NCBI GenBank assembly: GCA_031261005.1
Contig: JAISKF010000030.1
Span: 1 to 62,564 of the forward strand
Reading direction: 5' to 3'
Source of the DNA: Enterobacteriaceae bacterium
Lineage (GTDB): Bacteria > Pseudomonadota > Gammaproteobacteria > Enterobacterales > Enterobacteriaceae
DNA: 62,564 nt
In this document: positions 1-10,436 of the stretch, piece after piece
Numbering within the stretch: the stretch's first letter is position 1
Layout of the letters: each line of letters begins with the position of its first letter
Position numbers and translations under genes: made by a program
The notes under the pieces: model-generated
Databases searched by the model: none
The model's input: the letters and a program-made list of their open reading frames with translations, nothing else
What the model was told of the DNA's origin: nothing

Positions 1-188
<188 letters not shown>

Positions 189-195
189 TTACTCT

Positions 196-218
196 GTCCC
201 TCTCTATCCGAGAGGGAC
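196..218 (-). other. Hairpin between fusA and tuf
   Basis: A perfect 9-bp inverted repeat (GTCCCTCTC / GAGAGGGAC, loop TATCC) lies in the 70-base fusA-tuf spacer. No run of T follows it in the operon direction, so it is more likely an RNA-processing or stability hairpin than a terminator. This is inferred from sequence only. Confidence 0.5.
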
Positions 219-246
219 TGGGATATAAAATTTTTACCCGCAAAAC

Positions 247-2355
247 TTATTTAGATTTGCGAGCTTCGATGATTGCTGTAGCAACATTGTTTGGTGCTTC
301 ACTGTACTTCAAGAACTCCATAGAGTAAGAAGCACGACCCTGAGTTTGTGAACGCAGGTCGGTAGCATAACCAAACATTTCAGATAGTGGAACCTGAGCA
401 CGTACAGTTTTACCTGTAGCAGTGTCTTCCATACCTTCGATCATACCACGACGACGGTTTAAGTCACCGATCACATCACCCATGTAGTCTTCTGGCGTCT
501 CAACCTCAACTTTCATGATTGGCTCCAGCAAAATTGGTTTTGCTTTCATAAAGCCTTCTTTGAAAGCCAGAGAAGCAGCCAATTTAAACGCCAGTTCTGA
601 GGAGTCAACATCATGGTAAGAACCGTAGTGCAGACGCACTTTGATGTCAACAACCGGATAGCCAGCCAGAGGACCAGATTTCAGTTGTTCCTGAATACCT
701 TTATCAACCGCAGGAATGAATTCACCTGGAATTACACCACCCTTGATGTCGTTGACAAATTCGTAACCAGGACCGCCAGCAGGTAACGGAGACATATCAA
801 TAACAACATCACCGTATTGACCACGACCACCTGACTGTTTAGCGTGTTTACCCTGAACGTCTTTAACGGTTTCACGGATAGTTTCACGATAAGCAACTTG
901 CGGTTTACCTACGTTAGCTTCTACGTTGAACTCACGGCGCATACGGTCAACGATAATGTCAAGGTGAAGCTCACCCATACCAGAGATGATCGTCTGACCA
1001 GATTCTTCATCAGTCTGCACGCGGAAAGATGGATCTTCTTGAGCCAGACGGCCAAGAGCGATACCCATTTTTTCCTGATCAGCTTTAGTTTTCGGCTCAA
1101 CGGCAACAGCGATAACTGGTTCCGGGAATTCCATACGTTCCAGAATGATCGGATTAGCCTGATCACACAGCGTATCACCTGTTGTTACGTCTTTCAGACC
1201 GATAGCTGCCGCGATGTCACCTGCGCGAACTTCTTTAATTTCTTCACGTTTGTTAGCATGCATCTGAACGATACGACCAAAACGCTCTCTCTTATCTTTC
1301 ACAGCGTTCAGTACGGTATCACCAGAGTTAACCACACCGGAATACACACGGAAGAAAGTCAAGTTACCCACAAATGGGTCAGTAGCGATTTTGAATGCCA
1401 GCGCAGAGAATGGTTCGTTATCATCTGCATGACGTTCAGCCGGTGTTTCACCATCTTCTAAAACACCATTAATTGCAGGTACGTCAGTTGGTGCTGGCAG
1501 ATATTCAATAACTGCATCCAGCATCGCCTGAACACCTTTGTTCTTAAATGCAGAACCGCAGGTAACCAGAATGATTTCGTTGTTCAGAACGCGAGTACGC
1601 AGGGCAGATTTGATCTCTGCTTCTGTCAGTTCTTCACCGCCCAGATACTTATCCATCAGCTCTTCTGAGGCTTCAGCCGCAGACTCAACCAGGAATTGAT
1701 GCCACTCTTGAGCTAATTCCTGCATATCTGCTGGAATTTCTTCGTATTCAAAAGTAACGCCCTGATCAGCGTCATTCCAGTTGATAGCTTTCATCTTCAC
1801 CAGGTCAACAACACCAGTGAAGTTCTCTTCTGCACCAATAGCTAATTGAAGAGGTACTGCGTTAGCCGCTAAACGAGTTTTTAACTGTTCAACCACACGC
1901 AAGTAGTTCGCACCCATACGGTCCATTTTATTAACGAACGCGATACGTGGAACTTTATATTTGTTAGCTTGACGCCATACTGTTTCAGACTGCGGCTGAA
2001 CACCACCCACAGCACAATAAACCATTACAGCACCATCTAATACACGCATAGAACGTTCTACTTCGATAGTGAAGTCAACGTGTCCTGGGGTGTCGATGAT
2101 GTTAACGCGGTGAGCATCAAACTGTTTCGCCATACCAGACCAGAAAGCGGTGGTAGCAGCAGATGTAATGGTAATACCACGTTCCTGCTCTTGTTCCATC
2201 CAGTCCATAGTGGCTGCGCCATCATGAACTTCACCGATCTTATGGTTTACACCGGTGTAGAACAAAATACGTTCGGTAGTGGTGGTCTTACCGGCGTCAA
2301 TGTGAGCACTGATACCAATATTACGATAATGCTCAATAGGAGTTATACGAGCCAT
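247..2355 (-). CDS. fusA: Elongation factor G
   Basis: This translocation GTPase moves tRNA and mRNA through the ribosome and acts with RRF in recycling. The 702-residue product has the full EF-G layout: G domain with [19 protein letters not shown] (about 17-35), the switch II motif DTPGHVDF (about 88-95) and NKMD (about 142-145), followed by domains II-V with the conserved GGVIPGEF and [12 protein letters not shown] segments. It lies third in the str operon, 95 bases after rpsG and 70 before tuf. Length and motifs match the family and nothing is unusual. Expression should follow ribosomal protein control of the operon. Confidence 0.98.
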   Translation of the reverse strand: MARITPIEHYRNIGISAHIDAGKTTTTERILFYTGVNHKIGEVHDGAATMDWMEQEQERGITITSAATTAFWSGMAKQFDAHRVNIIDTPGHVDFTIEVERSMRVLDGAVMVYCAVGGVQPQSETVWRQANKYKVPRIAFVNKMDRMGANYLRVVEQLKTRLAANAVPLQLAIGAEENFTGVVDLVKMKAINWNDADQGVTFEYEEIPADMQELAQEWHQFLVESAAEASEELMDKYLGGEELTEAEIKSALRTRVLNNEIILVTCGSAFKNKGVQAMLDAVIEYLPAPTDVPAINGVLEDGETPAERHADDNEPFSALAFKIATDPFVGNLTFFRVYSGVVNSGDTVLNAVKDKRERFGRIVQMHANKREEIKEVRAGDIAAAIGLKDVTTGDTLCDQANPIILERMEFPEPVIAVAVEPKTKADQEKMGIALGRLAQEDPSFRVQTDEESGQTIISGMGELHLDIIVDRMRREFNVEANVGKPQVAYRETIRETVKDVQGKHAKQSGGRGQYGDVVIDMSPLPAGGPGYEFVNDIKGGVIPGEFIPAVDKGIQEQLKSGPLAGYPVVDIKVRLHYGSYHDVDSSELAFKLAASLAFKEGFMKAKPILLEPIMKVEVETPEDYMGDVIGDLNRRRGMIEGMEDTATGKTVRAQVPLSEMFGYATDLRSQTQGRASYSMEFLKYSEAPNNVATAIIEARKSK

Positions 2356-2392
2356 TTTATTCCTCGATTACTAGGTCGTTCTTCAGATAACC

Positions 2393-2423
2393 CATGCGGG
2401 TCAACTTAAAAAGCGCCCGCATG
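2393..2423 (-). other. Inverted repeat between rpsG and fusA
   Basis: Eight-base arms CATGCGGG (2393-2400) and CCCGCATG (2416-2423) flank a 15-base loop in the rpsG-fusA spacer. It could form an RNA hairpin in the str transcript. No T-run makes it a terminator, and its role is unknown. Confidence 0.4.
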
Positions 2424-2450
2424 ATGATTAGCATGACTATCGAAAGCAGA

Positions 2451-2936
<486 letters not shown>

Positions 2937-3017
2937 TTAATTCAGGATTGTCCAAAACTCGATGAGTTTATTTTGACATTAAGTTAAAAATGTTTGGCCT
3001 TACTTAACGGATAACCA

Positions 3018-3443
<426 letters not shown>

Positions 3444-3472
3444 TCAAGCATAGGTACACTGAGGGACGCAAA

Positions 3473-3501
3473 ATTTTATGGCTGAAGTAGGTAAGTGTCA
3501 A
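3473..3501 (-). promoter_or_regulatory. Sigma-70 promoter of the str operon
   Basis: On the minus strand, TTGACA (3496-3501) and TAAAAT (3473-3478) are 17 bases apart, a near-ideal sigma-70 promoter. It lies 80 bases upstream of rpsL. The leader contains a short hairpin (CCCTCA / TGAGGG, roughly 3440-3465). This is the only strong promoter visible before rpsL. Confidence 0.8.
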
Positions 3502-3644
3502 GAAATATACAATGGAGAACGATGAAGATTAGCCCGCGTTTCTGTTTAATTACACGATAAACATGAATAAAGGCATTGAACAATCAGAGAATAATACTAA
3601 TTCTCGCGCAGGAACTTCCGCTATGCAGATAAATAGTAGATTAA

Positions 3645-3932
3645 TTACCAAGTCATCTGCGGATAATGCGCCGCCGTTAAATCCACAAAGCCTTGAAAGT
3701 CAACTAACTCAATATCTGATGTGATCAACGACAACAAACCTCTGGCAGCAACATCTTCACGTAAGGCATAAAGCATCGCACCGCTTTGTTTTAGTTGTAT
3801 CAATGCTTCGTTTTGAGCCATCGCCATCGTCACACCATCTTGCAGCAGTAAAATAACATCATTCGGCGTCACTGTATTTAGCAGCGCTGCGCTATCAAAC
3901 TGATAAAACGAATGTGAAACTGTATGTAGCAT
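3645..3932 (-). CDS. tusB: Sulfur-relay protein TusB
   Basis: TusB is a subunit of the TusBCD complex, which passes persulfide sulfur from TusA to TusE and MnmA for 2-thiouridine at the tRNA wobble position. The 95-residue length equals the E. coli protein, and it starts MLHTVSHSFYQFDSAALLNTV. TusB is the DsrH-like, non-catalytic member. It ends the tusDCB group, 18 bases after tusC, just before the str operon, as in E. coli. Confidence 0.93.
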   Translation of the reverse strand: MLHTVSHSFYQFDSAALLNTVTPNDVILLLQDGVTMAMAQNEALIQLKQSGAMLYALREDVAARGLLSLITSDIELVDFQGFVDLTAAHYPQMTW

Positions 3933-3950
3933 GATGTAACACCGCTCTTG

Positions 3951-4310
3951 CTAAAAAGTTAAAACGACATCATAACCCGCCAGATGCTCTCGCATTTGTT
4001 GGCTATCAAGACGCACCGCATCAATGACCAACGGCATATCAGGATCAATCCCGCGCGCCATCATTGCATCACGGCAAATAAAGCACTGATCAATGTCATA
4101 TAGCGCCAGTACGCCAAAAGTCGCAATATAGTTACGCGATAAAATTTGGTCGGGTTGCTGATTAGGAAGAAGTTGAAATACGCCGTCAGACAAGAAAAAC
4201 AGCCCAATATTTTCGGTTAACGCCGATGTTGCCAATACCGCATCTAAACCTTCTCTTCCGGCAGAAGAGCCGTGAGGCGATTGCGTAAAAACAAATGCGA
4301 TTTTTTTCAT
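3951..4310 (-). CDS. tusC: Sulfur-relay protein TusC
   Basis: This is the DsrF-like subunit of the TusBCD hexamer for tRNA 2-thiolation. At 119 residues it matches the E. coli length. It begins [24 protein letters not shown], with the typical Rossmann-like start and PHG loop. It lies 9 bases downstream of tusD and 18 upstream of tusB, so the three are almost certainly cotranscribed. Confidence 0.94.
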   Translation of the reverse strand: MKKIAFVFTQSPHGSSAGREGLDAVLATSALTENIGLFFLSDGVFQLLPNQQPDQILSRNYIATFGVLALYDIDQCFICRDAMMARGIDPDMPLVIDAVRLDSQQMREHLAGYDVVLTF

Positions 4311-4319
4311 CAGATTAAC

Positions 4320-4712
4320 CTAAAACTGAACCACACGATCGCAGGTTAACATCGCTTCAGCCAATGTCCCTAAACCGCTGATTACAAATCCTGCTTGCAG
4401 ATTTGCCGCCGCTAATTTTTGCAATTCTGCTTCGGTTTTATCGATCACACCGCGCCGTAATGCCGCAGCGACACAAACATTCAGTACCGCATTTTGCCGT
4501 TCTGCGAACGCCTGCCATGCCCTGACTAAATCGAATTCATCGCTGGCAGGAGAAATCAATTGATTCGCGTTACTGATACCTTCCCGATAAAAGAAAACGC
4601 TTTCCAGTTTATGCCCTTTCTCGACGAGTGCTTGAGCAAATTGCCATGCACTCGTCGCCTGCTGAGTCCCATACGCGGGTCCTGTCACCAGCAAGGCATA
4701 ACGCAAACTCAC
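4320..4712 (-). CDS. tusD: Sulfurtransferase TusD
   Basis: This is the catalytic DsrE-like subunit of TusBCD, which accepts persulfide from TusA. The 130-residue protein contains [21 protein letters not shown] and the active-site Cys in [11 protein letters not shown] (Cys80 here, equivalent to Cys78 of E. coli). Its start overlaps the yheO stop by four bases (ATGA), which indicates translational coupling in a yheO-tusD-tusC-tusB transcript. Confidence 0.95.
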   Translation of the reverse strand: MSLRYALLVTGPAYGTQQATSAWQFAQALVEKGHKLESVFFYREGISNANQLISPASDEFDLVRAWQAFAERQNAVLNVCVAAALRRGVIDKTEAELQKLAAANLQAGFVISGLGTLAEAMLTCDRVVQF

Positions 4713-5425
4713 TTTTCATTCCCTGCAAAATCGCCGCTTTTAAACTGGCGGATATAGAGATAAACCGTGTGTTTAGAGATATTCAGCCGATCCGCAACCT
4801 GATTAATCGAATCTTTAATATCAAAAATGCCCTTTTCATATAAATTAAGGACGATTTGACGATTTTTCGCGTTATTCGACACATTCCGGTCTGTGCTGAC
4901 TTCTTCAATGCTGTGTTCCAGCGTTTGCGCCACCAGATCATCAACCGAAGAAGCAAAATTCACATTGGAATGTTCTTCTTTCGTTTCCGGCGGAATAAAG
5001 GTTTGCATAATCTGCGAGAAAGGCACATCCAGATTCATATTGATGCACAGCAAACCAACCACCCGATGCTCTTTATTACGAATAGCAATGGTCAGCGATT
5101 TCATTAATGAACCGCTTTTTGCACGCGTAAAATAAGCATTAGAAACGCTGGTATCTTCATGGGACATCGTGTGCAACATGCGTAGCGCCATATCAGTAAT
5201 CGGCGAGCCGATTTTACGACCGGTGTGTTCGCCATTGGCGATGCGTATTGCGGAACACTTCAAATCTTCAAGTGAATGTAAAACGATTTCACAATGAGCG
5301 CCGATCAACATCGCTAATCCGTCCACGACAGATTCGTAAGAACGCAAAATATCACGATCTTCGCTGGTAAAAGGTTGTTCATCTAACGCTTCATAGTCGC
5401 TAGATAATAATGGTGAATCTGACAT
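4709..5425 (-). CDS. yheO: YheO/DauR-type PAS-HTH transcriptional regulator
   Basis: This DNA-binding regulator has an N-terminal YheO-like PAS domain (about residues 20-140) and a C-terminal DauR-type helix-turn-helix ([18 protein letters not shown]…[13 protein letters not shown], about 190-230). Residues of the PAS core such as HCEIVLHSL and [15 protein letters not shown] are strongly conserved. A longer reading begins with TTG at 5437, but the GGAG five bases before the ATG at 5425 makes that ATG ([10 protein letters not shown], 238 residues) the better start. The ligand and targets of YheO are not known. It precedes tusDCB as in E. coli. Confidence 0.92.
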   Translation of the reverse strand: MSDSPLLSSDYEALDEQPFTSEDRDILRSYESVVDGLAMLIGAHCEIVLHSLEDLKCSAIRIANGEHTGRKIGSPITDMALRMLHTMSHEDTSVSNAYFTRAKSGSLMKSLTIAIRNKEHRVVGLLCINMNLDVPFSQIMQTFIPPETKEEHSNVNFASSVDDLVAQTLEHSIEEVSTDRNVSNNAKNRQIVLNLYEKGIFDIKDSINQVADRLNISKHTVYLYIRQFKSGDFAGNEK

Positions 5426-5565
5426 TGCTTTCTCCAATACGTTTAATCCATGTGCGTCCTCAGACTGGAAAAGCTGGAGACCTATTCCTGATAATTCAAG
5501 TTATTCTATACCCAAAAACTTGCGAGATAACGGATATAACAAATATCGCAATAAATTAAGAACAC

Positions 5566-5597
5566 AAAGACCGCAGGATTTCTCTTGCGGTCTTTTT
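5566..5597 (-). terminator. Hairpin terminator after fkpA
   Basis: The arms GACCGCA (5569-5575) and TGCGGTC (5586-5592), flanked by A/T-rich tracts on both sides, form a probable rho-independent terminator. It lies 20-50 bases past the fkpA stop in the fkpA-yheO gap. Confidence 0.65.
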
Positions 5598-5614
5598 CTT
5601 TAAAAACTTAAAAC

Positions 5615-6433
5615 TTATTTTTTCTCAGGAGCAGGCGCTTCTTCTGCGGCGGCCTCTGGCTTAATGTCCAGTAATTGAATCTGGAATACCAGAGTAGAGC
5701 CAGCGGGAATTCCCGGCACCATATTTTCGCCATAAGCTAAAGCCGGAGGAATAACTAATGTCATTTCTCCGCCTTTTTTCAGGTACTTCAGCCCTTCAGT
5801 CCAGCCGGGAATGACACTGTCTAAACGGAAAGTAGCTGGCTGACCGCGCTCATATGAATTATCAAACTCCGTACCATCAATCAGCGCACCTTTATAGTTC
5901 ACAACAACGTTATCGCTGTCTTTAGGTTCTGCACCGGTACCGGCAACTTCAATTTTATACAGCAAGCCAGATTCAGCTTTCTTCACCCCTTTTTCTTTAG
6001 CGAATTTAGCGCGGTATTCAACACCTTTTTCTTGATTCGCTTTCACTTCTTCTTGCAACTTAGCTTGTGCTTTTTCTTTCACACGGCTTTCAAAAGATTG
6101 CAAGGTCTTCTCAATTTCAGAGTCATTCAGCTTACTTTTGTTTTCAAACGCATCTTTAAAACCAGCCTGAATTTGTGTGCGATCCAACACTACGCCTAAC
6201 TTATCTTGCTCTTTCAGTGAGTTAGCCATATAACCACCAAGAGAAGCACCTAAAGCGTAAGCGGCTTTTTGGTCTTCGCTGTCAAACTTCACATTTAATG
6301 CGACTGGCACAGATTTTGCCGCATTAGCTTCTGGGGCTGGTGCCGCAGTTTTTGGCGCAGCATCTTCAGCCATTGCGCCAGTAGCTAAAGCCATTGAGGT
6401 CGCTAACAGCGTTACTTTAAATAATGATTTCAT
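5615..6433 (-). CDS. fkpA: Periplasmic FKBP-type peptidyl-prolyl isomerase FkpA
   Basis: This periplasmic dimeric chaperone and proline isomerase assists folding of envelope proteins. The 272-residue precursor has a signal peptide (MKSLFKVTLLATSMALATGAMA, cleavage near residue 22) and an alanine-rich linker. Next come an N-terminal dimerization domain (about 45-150) and a C-terminal FKBP domain (about 160-260) with VVVNYKGALIDGTEFDNSYERG and VIPGWTEGLKYLKKGGEMTLVIPP. A Pro/Glu/Ala tail ends the protein. It is divergent from slyX, as in E. coli. In E. coli the gene belongs to the sigma-E regulon; no such promoter was identified here. Confidence 0.96.
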   Translation of the reverse strand: MKSLFKVTLLATSMALATGAMAEDAAPKTAAPAPEANAAKSVPVALNVKFDSEDQKAAYALGASLGGYMANSLKEQDKLGVVLDRTQIQAGFKDAFENKSKLNDSEIEKTLQSFESRVKEKAQAKLQEEVKANQEKGVEYRAKFAKEKGVKKAESGLLYKIEVAGTGAEPKDSDNVVVNYKGALIDGTEFDNSYERGQPATFRLDSVIPGWTEGLKYLKKGGEMTLVIPPALAYGENMVPGIPAGSTLVFQIQLLDIKPEAAAEEAPAPEKK

Positions 6434-6743
6434 CTACTTCTCCGATGATAGGAAAACGTTATGCAATAAAAAACCTGTGATTTATATCATACAGGTTGTA
6501 TCTAAATATAATCAAAGAGCATCAAAAGATCGCATAGCTCAATGATAAAACCTCATTATGTCCAGCCACTAATCCTCAATCTACCCTGTAGATCTCATGC
6601 GATAGCATAAATCATAATAGTTCACAGGGATAATAAATATACTCTTCTAAGCACCATAAACAAACCGCTCCGCTTACTGCTATTTCATTGTAGAATAACG
6701 CTATCAATGCCCATTTTGAGGCATATCATTCAGCGGAGAGATT
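6434..6743. other. fkpA-slyX divergent intergenic region
   Basis: These 310 bases hold no open reading frame of note. The region must carry the fkpA (minus) and slyX (plus) promoters, but no single promoter could be assigned with confidence. No copy of the repeat family was seen here. Confidence 0.5.
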
Positions 6744-6971
6744 ATGCAGCAGATAGACACGGAAACTTTACTCCAGCGGCTAGAGTTACTTGAAAGCCGC
6801 CAAGCCTTTCAAGAAGTGACTATCGACGATCTCAATCAGGAGATCATTTCACATCAGCGTGAAATTGCAAAACTGCAAGAACAGCTAAAACTACTCAGTA
6901 ATAAGCTCAAAGCCTCACAGCCATCGATGATCGCTTCACAGTCAGAAGAAACGCCGCCGCCGCATTATTAA
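6744..6971 (+). CDS. slyX: SlyX family coiled-coil protein
   Basis: This is a small (75-residue) protein of unknown function. It is almost entirely one heptad-patterned helix (about residues 5-55, [26 protein letters not shown]) followed by a short tail ending PPPHY, the signature SlyX C-terminus. It is divergent from fkpA, as in E. coli. Its usual downstream partner slyD is not here and is found at 43151 instead. Confidence 0.92.
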   Translation: MQQIDTETLLQRLELLESRQAFQEVTIDDLNQEIISHQREIAKLQEQLKLLSNKLKASQPSMIASQSEETPPPHY

Positions 6972-7062
6972 TTAACCTCAGGTTTGACTGGCGGCTGGTT
7001 GCCGCCTCACAAAAAATATAATCGTTTGAAATTTATAATTCTTATCCGAAATTCAGATTAAT
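6972..7062. repeat. GTAG-BIME family, short internally deleted copy
   Basis: Both ends of the family are present (TTAACCTCAGGTTTG at left, TTATCCGAAATTCAGATTAA at right), but only about 90 bp lie between them, with a single degenerate hairpin core (GGCGGCTGGTTGCCGCC). It begins directly at the slyX stop codon. Confidence 0.75.
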
Positions 7063-7075
7063 TATATTTATCGCA

Positions 7076-7112
7076 AAGAAAAACACCCCGCCAGCTTTCG
7101 CTAACGGGGTGT
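7076..7112 (-). terminator. Rho-independent terminator of nfuA
   Basis: Read on the minus strand, ACACCCCGTTAGC and GCTGGCGGGGTGT form a long stem with a GAAA loop followed by TTTTTC. It lies about 30 bases beyond the nfuA stop. Confidence 0.9.
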
Positions 7113-7138
7113 CAGAAATAACAAAATCTAATCTGGAA

Positions 7139-7717
7139 TTATTTGTAGTAAGAGTGTTCGCCGCTCTGATGCTCAGTCAGATCACGCACACCTTTCAGTT
7201 CGGGGAAATGTTGCAACAACTCTTTTTCAATGCCTTCTTTCAGCGTGTAATCTACCATTGAACAGCCATTACAACCGCCGCCGAATTGTAGAATGGCGAT
7301 ACCATCGTCGGTGATTTCCATCAGAGAAACACGACCGCCGTGACCGGCTAACTGCGGATTAATTTGCGATTGCAGAATATATTCCACTCGCTCAATCAGC
7401 GGTGCATCATCACCGACTTTACGCATTTTAGCATTCGGCGCTTTCAGCGTGAGCTGTGAACCTAATTGATCTGTAACAAAATCAATTTCTGCATCTTCCA
7501 GATAAGGAGCGCTGACTTCATCAACAAAAGCAGAAAGTTCAGCGAATTTTAATTCGGTATCGTTAGCTTCAACGGCATCAGGCGGGCAATAAGAAACGCC
7601 GCATTCTGCGCTTGGAGTGCCTGGATTAATCACGAAAACACGGATTTGCGTGCCTTCTTCCTGATTAGCCAGTAATTTTTTAAAATGGGCTTGGGCTGAA
7701 TCGGTAATTGTAATCAT
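7139..7717 (-). CDS. nfuA: Fe-S biogenesis scaffold/carrier NfuA
   Basis: NfuA carries and delivers [4Fe-4S] clusters to client enzymes, especially under oxidative stress or iron limitation. The 192-residue protein has an N-terminal degenerate A-type domain ([16 protein letters not shown]…) and a C-terminal Nfu domain with the CxxC motif in [19 protein letters not shown] (about residues 148-155), which bridges the cluster at the dimer interface. Length and order match E. coli, where nfuA-gntX-bioH are also neighbours. It lies 42 bases after gntX on the same strand, so cotranscription is likely. Confidence 0.96.
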   Translation of the reverse strand: MITITDSAQAHFKKLLANQEEGTQIRVFVINPGTPSAECGVSYCPPDAVEANDTELKFAELSAFVDEVSAPYLEDAEIDFVTDQLGSQLTLKAPNAKMRKVGDDAPLIERVEYILQSQINPQLAGHGGRVSLMEITDDGIAILQFGGGCNGCSMVDYTLKEGIEKELLQHFPELKGVRDLTEHQSGEHSYYK

Positions 7718-7759
7718 GACATGCTCAGTAGTTGACCTTTCTTGTCGGATATAATACGC

Positions 7760-8485
7760 CTATTTATTGTGACTCTTCAAGGTGCGGCATAAACACCAAA
7801 CCTGAACCGAAGCCGCTCCATGAGACAATAGCAGTTGGCTGATTTCTTCCACGGTATTGCCAGTGGTGACAATATCATCTAACAGTGCGATGTGTAATCC
7901 TCGAACATCACCGTTGCAGGCAAAAGCTCCCTGCAAATTGTAACGGCGTAATTCGGCACTCAGCGTACGCTGCACCGCAGTTGACCGCGCGCGGACAAGA
8001 ACTTCCGGCGTATAACGGCAATTCACCCAATGCGTGAGCTTTTTAGCGATCATATCGTTTTGATTAAAACCGCGCCGCCAGTGGCGCGTGTGATGCAACG
8101 GCACAGTCAGCAATAAATCAGGACGGGATAAACGAAATAGCGGAGAAAGCTGGCGCGCCCGACGAGCATCTAACCAGGCAAATAACATTAAGCGCGCCAG
8201 CAAAGGAGCATACTTATCTTCTCCATAAAACTTTAATCGGGTGATAAAGTGCTTTATCGGTAAACAGTAATCACTCACTGCGATCAACTGCTGCCATGCC
8301 GGTGGTGAATGTTGGCACGTCCAACATTGATGTTTCATATGTTTCATATTTGAGCACGGCAATCCGCAGCGCGGGCAGCATTTTGGCAACGATGGCAACA
8401 AATTAAGACATACACTGCATATACCATGTCGAACCAGAACAAGCGGCTGCTGACATAACCAACACAGGCTATCAATCATCGGCAT
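7760..8485 (-). CDS. gntX: ComF-family phosphoribosyltransferase-like protein GntX
   Basis: This is a ComF/GntX family protein linked in E. coli to DNA uptake for nutrition (its older link to gluconate is weak). The 241-residue protein has an N-terminal zinc-ribbon-like set of cysteines ([21 protein letters not shown]) and a C-terminal phosphoribosyltransferase loop, [18 protein letters not shown] (about 196-213). It ends [10 protein letters not shown] plus a short tail. It is divergent from bioH with a 47-base gap. The start could also be the second Met (codon 3). Confidence 0.9.
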   Translation of the reverse strand: MPMIDSLCWLCQQPLVLVRHGICSVCLNLLPSLPKCCPRCGLPCSNMKHMKHQCWTCQHSPPAWQQLIAVSDYCLPIKHFITRLKFYGEDKYAPLLARLMLFAWLDARRARQLSPLFRLSRPDLLLTVPLHHTRHWRRGFNQNDMIAKKLTHWVNCRYTPEVLVRARSTAVQRTLSAELRRYNLQGAFACNGDVRGLHIALLDDIVTTGNTVEEISQLLLSHGAASVQVWCLCRTLKSHNK

Positions 8486-8532
8486 ATAATAGTCACTCTT
8501 TTATTAAGCAAGTTATTAGCAGGAACATACTC

Positions 8533-9354
8533 ATGTCATCACTTTATTGTCAGACTTTAGGCAGTGGCGATACCGATCTTGTGCTGTTGCACGGCTGGGG
8601 GCTGAATGCCGAAGTTTGGCGTTGCATTACAGATCGACTGTCATCACATTTTCGCCTGCATCTGATCGACTTGCCGGGCTATGGACGCAGCCAGCAATCC
8701 ATTGCCCAACAATCTATTACTCAACGATCTGTTGATAAACAATACGGCGCAATGTCACTGGAAGAGATGACAGAAATTGTTTTGCAAAATACACCGAAAC
8801 AAGCGGTATGGCTTGGCTGGTCGATGGGCGGCATGATCGCCAGCAAAGCGGCTTTAATTGCACCAGAACGAGTACACGCATTGATTACTGTCGCTTCCTC
8901 GCCTTGCTTTACTGAGCGCCCCGATGAAGGCTGGTTTGGAATTAAAGCCAGTGTATTGCGCGGCTTTGAAAAACAACTAAGTATTGATTTTCAGCAAACC
9001 GTCAGCCGTTTTTTGGCGCTGCAAACATTGGGATCGCCCGATGCTCGTGCTGATGCCAAAAAATTAAATGAAGTGATCCTTAGCTGTCCTGCGCCCAGCG
9101 TTGAGGTATTAAACAACGGGCTGCAAATGCTGGCGGAAAATGATCTGCGAGCAGATTTGACGCACCTGAATATGCCTTTCTTACGTATTTATGGATCACA
9201 AGATGGATTAGTACCGCGAAAGATTGTGCCGAAACTCGATGTATTATTACCGAATTCTCAATCATTAATAATTAACCATGCGGCTCATGCTCCGTTTATT
9301 TCTCATTCTGTGCTATTTTGCCAAGAGATAATTTCTTTTATAACAGATAGATAA
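8533..9354 (+). CDS. bioH: Pimeloyl-ACP methyl ester carboxylesterase BioH
   Basis: BioH removes the methyl group from pimeloyl-ACP methyl ester, ending the disguised fatty acid route to biotin's pimelate. The alpha/beta hydrolase fold is clear: [12 protein letters not shown], the nucleophile Ser97 in GWSMGG, Asp224 in GSQDGLVP and His252 in NHAAHAPF form the triad. At 273 residues it is longer than the 256-residue E. coli enzyme. Most of the difference is a Gln/Ser insertion after GYGRS (about 54-70) that is encoded by an imperfect 15-bp tandem repeat. It is divergent from gntX. Confidence 0.94.
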   Translation: MSSLYCQTLGSGDTDLVLLHGWGLNAEVWRCITDRLSSHFRLHLIDLPGYGRSQQSIAQQSITQRSVDKQYGAMSLEEMTEIVLQNTPKQAVWLGWSMGGMIASKAALIAPERVHALITVASSPCFTERPDEGWFGIKASVLRGFEKQLSIDFQQTVSRFLALQTLGSPDARADAKKLNEVILSCPAPSVEVLNNGLQMLAENDLRADLTHLNMPFLRIYGSQDGLVPRKIVPKLDVLLPNSQSLIINHAAHAPFISHSVLFCQEIISFITDR

Positions 9355-9446
9355 TTTATTAAGATAAGTAAAAAGTTATGAATTGCTATTTTTTGATAAG
9401 CAGCCATAAAGTTAAATAAATTAGTATTGTTTCGCTAATAAGTAGT

Positions 9447-9559
9447 TATTCCCAATAGTTTTCGAGATACAGGTAGGCGGCAACTAAACAAATCCCTATA
9501 AACGTGATTAGGGTAAGTAAGAGCAGCCAGCACTTGTATCTTGAAAAATGACGGGTTAT
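9447..9559. repeat. Second repeat family (ATACCC/GGGTAT type), divergent copy
   Basis: The left end TTATTCCCAATAGTTTTCGAGATACAGG is mirrored at the right by CTTGTATCTTGAAAAATGACGGGTTATT. The inside, GTAGGCGGCAA…AAGAGCAGCCAGCAC, matches the interior of the better copy at 55342-55458 (GGCGGCAAGTGAGCGAACGCAGCC). Similar roughly 110-120-bp elements are widespread in Enterobacterales intergenic DNA. No coding content. Confidence 0.65.
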
Positions 9560-9583
9560 TTAACTTTCTATCAAGGAAATATC

Positions 9584-9856
9584 ATGAACATATCTAAAAC
9601 ACTGGTTATTGCATCAGCAGTAAGTTGTTTATCTTTTAGTGCGTTATCTGCAACTGTTATTACTCAGGAGCAAGCAACAGCAAATAATTATGAAAAAATT
9701 GGTGTTGTTAACATTGCTACTAAAGGTACTGGTTCAGAAGCAGATATTATTAAAAAACTATCTAAATTAGCTGATGAAAAAGGCGGAAAATATTTTGTCA
9801 TTGTCACTGAAAAAGCGGGCAATCAAGTAGAAGCATTAGCAGACGTGTATAAATAA
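9584..9856 (+). CDS. DUF1471 (YhcN/BhsA-like) small secreted protein
   Basis: This 90-residue protein has a signal peptide (MNISKTLVIASAVSCLSFSALSA, about 22-23 residues) and one DUF1471 domain (NYEKIGVVNIATKG…GGKYFVIVTEKAGNQVEALADVYK). Family members such as YhcN and BhsA are periplasmic or outer membrane-associated and respond to acid, peroxide or metal stress. The function of this one is not known. An in-frame ATG at 9548 lies inside a repeat element. The ATG at 9584, preceded by CAAGGAAATATC, is the better start. Confidence 0.85.
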   Translation: MNISKTLVIASAVSCLSFSALSATVITQEQATANNYEKIGVVNIATKGTGSEADIIKKLSKLADEKGGKYFVIVTEKAGNQVEALADVYK

Positions 9857-9916
9857 TACACTTCGACTATATTTAGAATTAATATTCTAAACTATTTCAT
9901 TAGGGTTATTAAATGC

Positions 9917-9952
9917 AAAAGGAATACCTGATATTTAGGTATTCCTTTTTTC
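9917..9952 (+). terminator. Rho-independent terminator of the DUF1471 gene
   Basis: The stem GGAATACCT (9921-9929) / AGGTATTCC (9937-9945), followed by TTTTTT, is a strong terminator about 60 bases past the stop at 9856. Confidence 0.9.
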
Positions 9953-9976
9953 ATTTCTTTTTATTCAAAAATTTAA

Positions 9977-10165
9977 TTAATCTGAGGTGTGGATAATCAA
10001 TTATATTATTACAATAAATCTTAAAGAATTATGTCATTTTTCGTAGGAGCGACAACCTGTCGCCCGTGAAACTCACGGCGTTGTTAATTCGGGCGGCAGG
10101 TTGTCGCCCCTACGAATTATTATTAACCTATATTTTTACCGGTTGCTTATCCAACCTCAGATTAA
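9977..10165. repeat. GTAG-BIME family, complete copy (189 bp)
   Basis: The ends TTAATCTGAGGTGTGGATAA and TTATCCAACCTCAGATTAA are nearly perfect inverted repeats. Two opposed hairpins with GTAG feet lie inside: GGGCGACA/TGTCGCCC-type at left and GGGCGGCA/TGTCGCCC-type at right. It lies between the DUF1471 terminator and the feoC stop and has no coding content. The rest of the 9857-10187 gap is the terminator and AT-rich DNA. Confidence 0.85.
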
Positions 10166-10187
10166 TTAAACAATTCAAACAAATTAT

Positions 10188-10436
10188 TTAAACTAAATTA
10201 TCCGTTTTTATTCGATAAATTTCTGGCAGACAGTTCTTACCATCAGGGCAATCTTTGCAGGTGCCGATCAAACAACTGCTATCAACGGCGACCCGTTCAA
10301 TTTTTCCCATAGACTCAAGCTGTTTCAGCATCGCCTGCATCAGTGCAGTCGGCTGATTAAACTGACGGCAGAGTTTATCCAACTCCGCCGTTCCGCTGAG
10401 AGCGATGGCATCACGAATAGCAATTAAACCGACCAT
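10188..10436 (-). CDS. feoC: FeoC, small ferrous-iron transport accessory protein
   Basis: FeoC is a small winged-helix protein that binds the FeoB cytoplasmic domain and protects or regulates it. The C-terminal cysteine cluster (CLIGTCKDCPDGKNC, about 61-75) matches the family's proposed Fe-S or metal site. A TTG-started reading begins at 10445, but the ATG at 10436 (MVGLIAIRDAIAL) aligns with E. coli MASLIQVRDLLAL. It also overlaps the feoB stop by one base (TAATG), so it was chosen (82 residues). It is the last gene of feoABC. Confidence 0.9.
   Translation of the reverse strand: MVGLIAIRDAIALSGTAELDKLCRQFNQPTALMQAMLKQLESMGKIERVAVDSSCLIGTCKDCPDGKNCLPEIYRIKTDNLV

Noticed and set aside
844..1461. 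Long ORF on the plus strand within fusA
   Set aside because: It is a shadow of the EF-G gene in the opposite strand, with low-complexity Phe/Thr-rich sequence and no recognisable domain.
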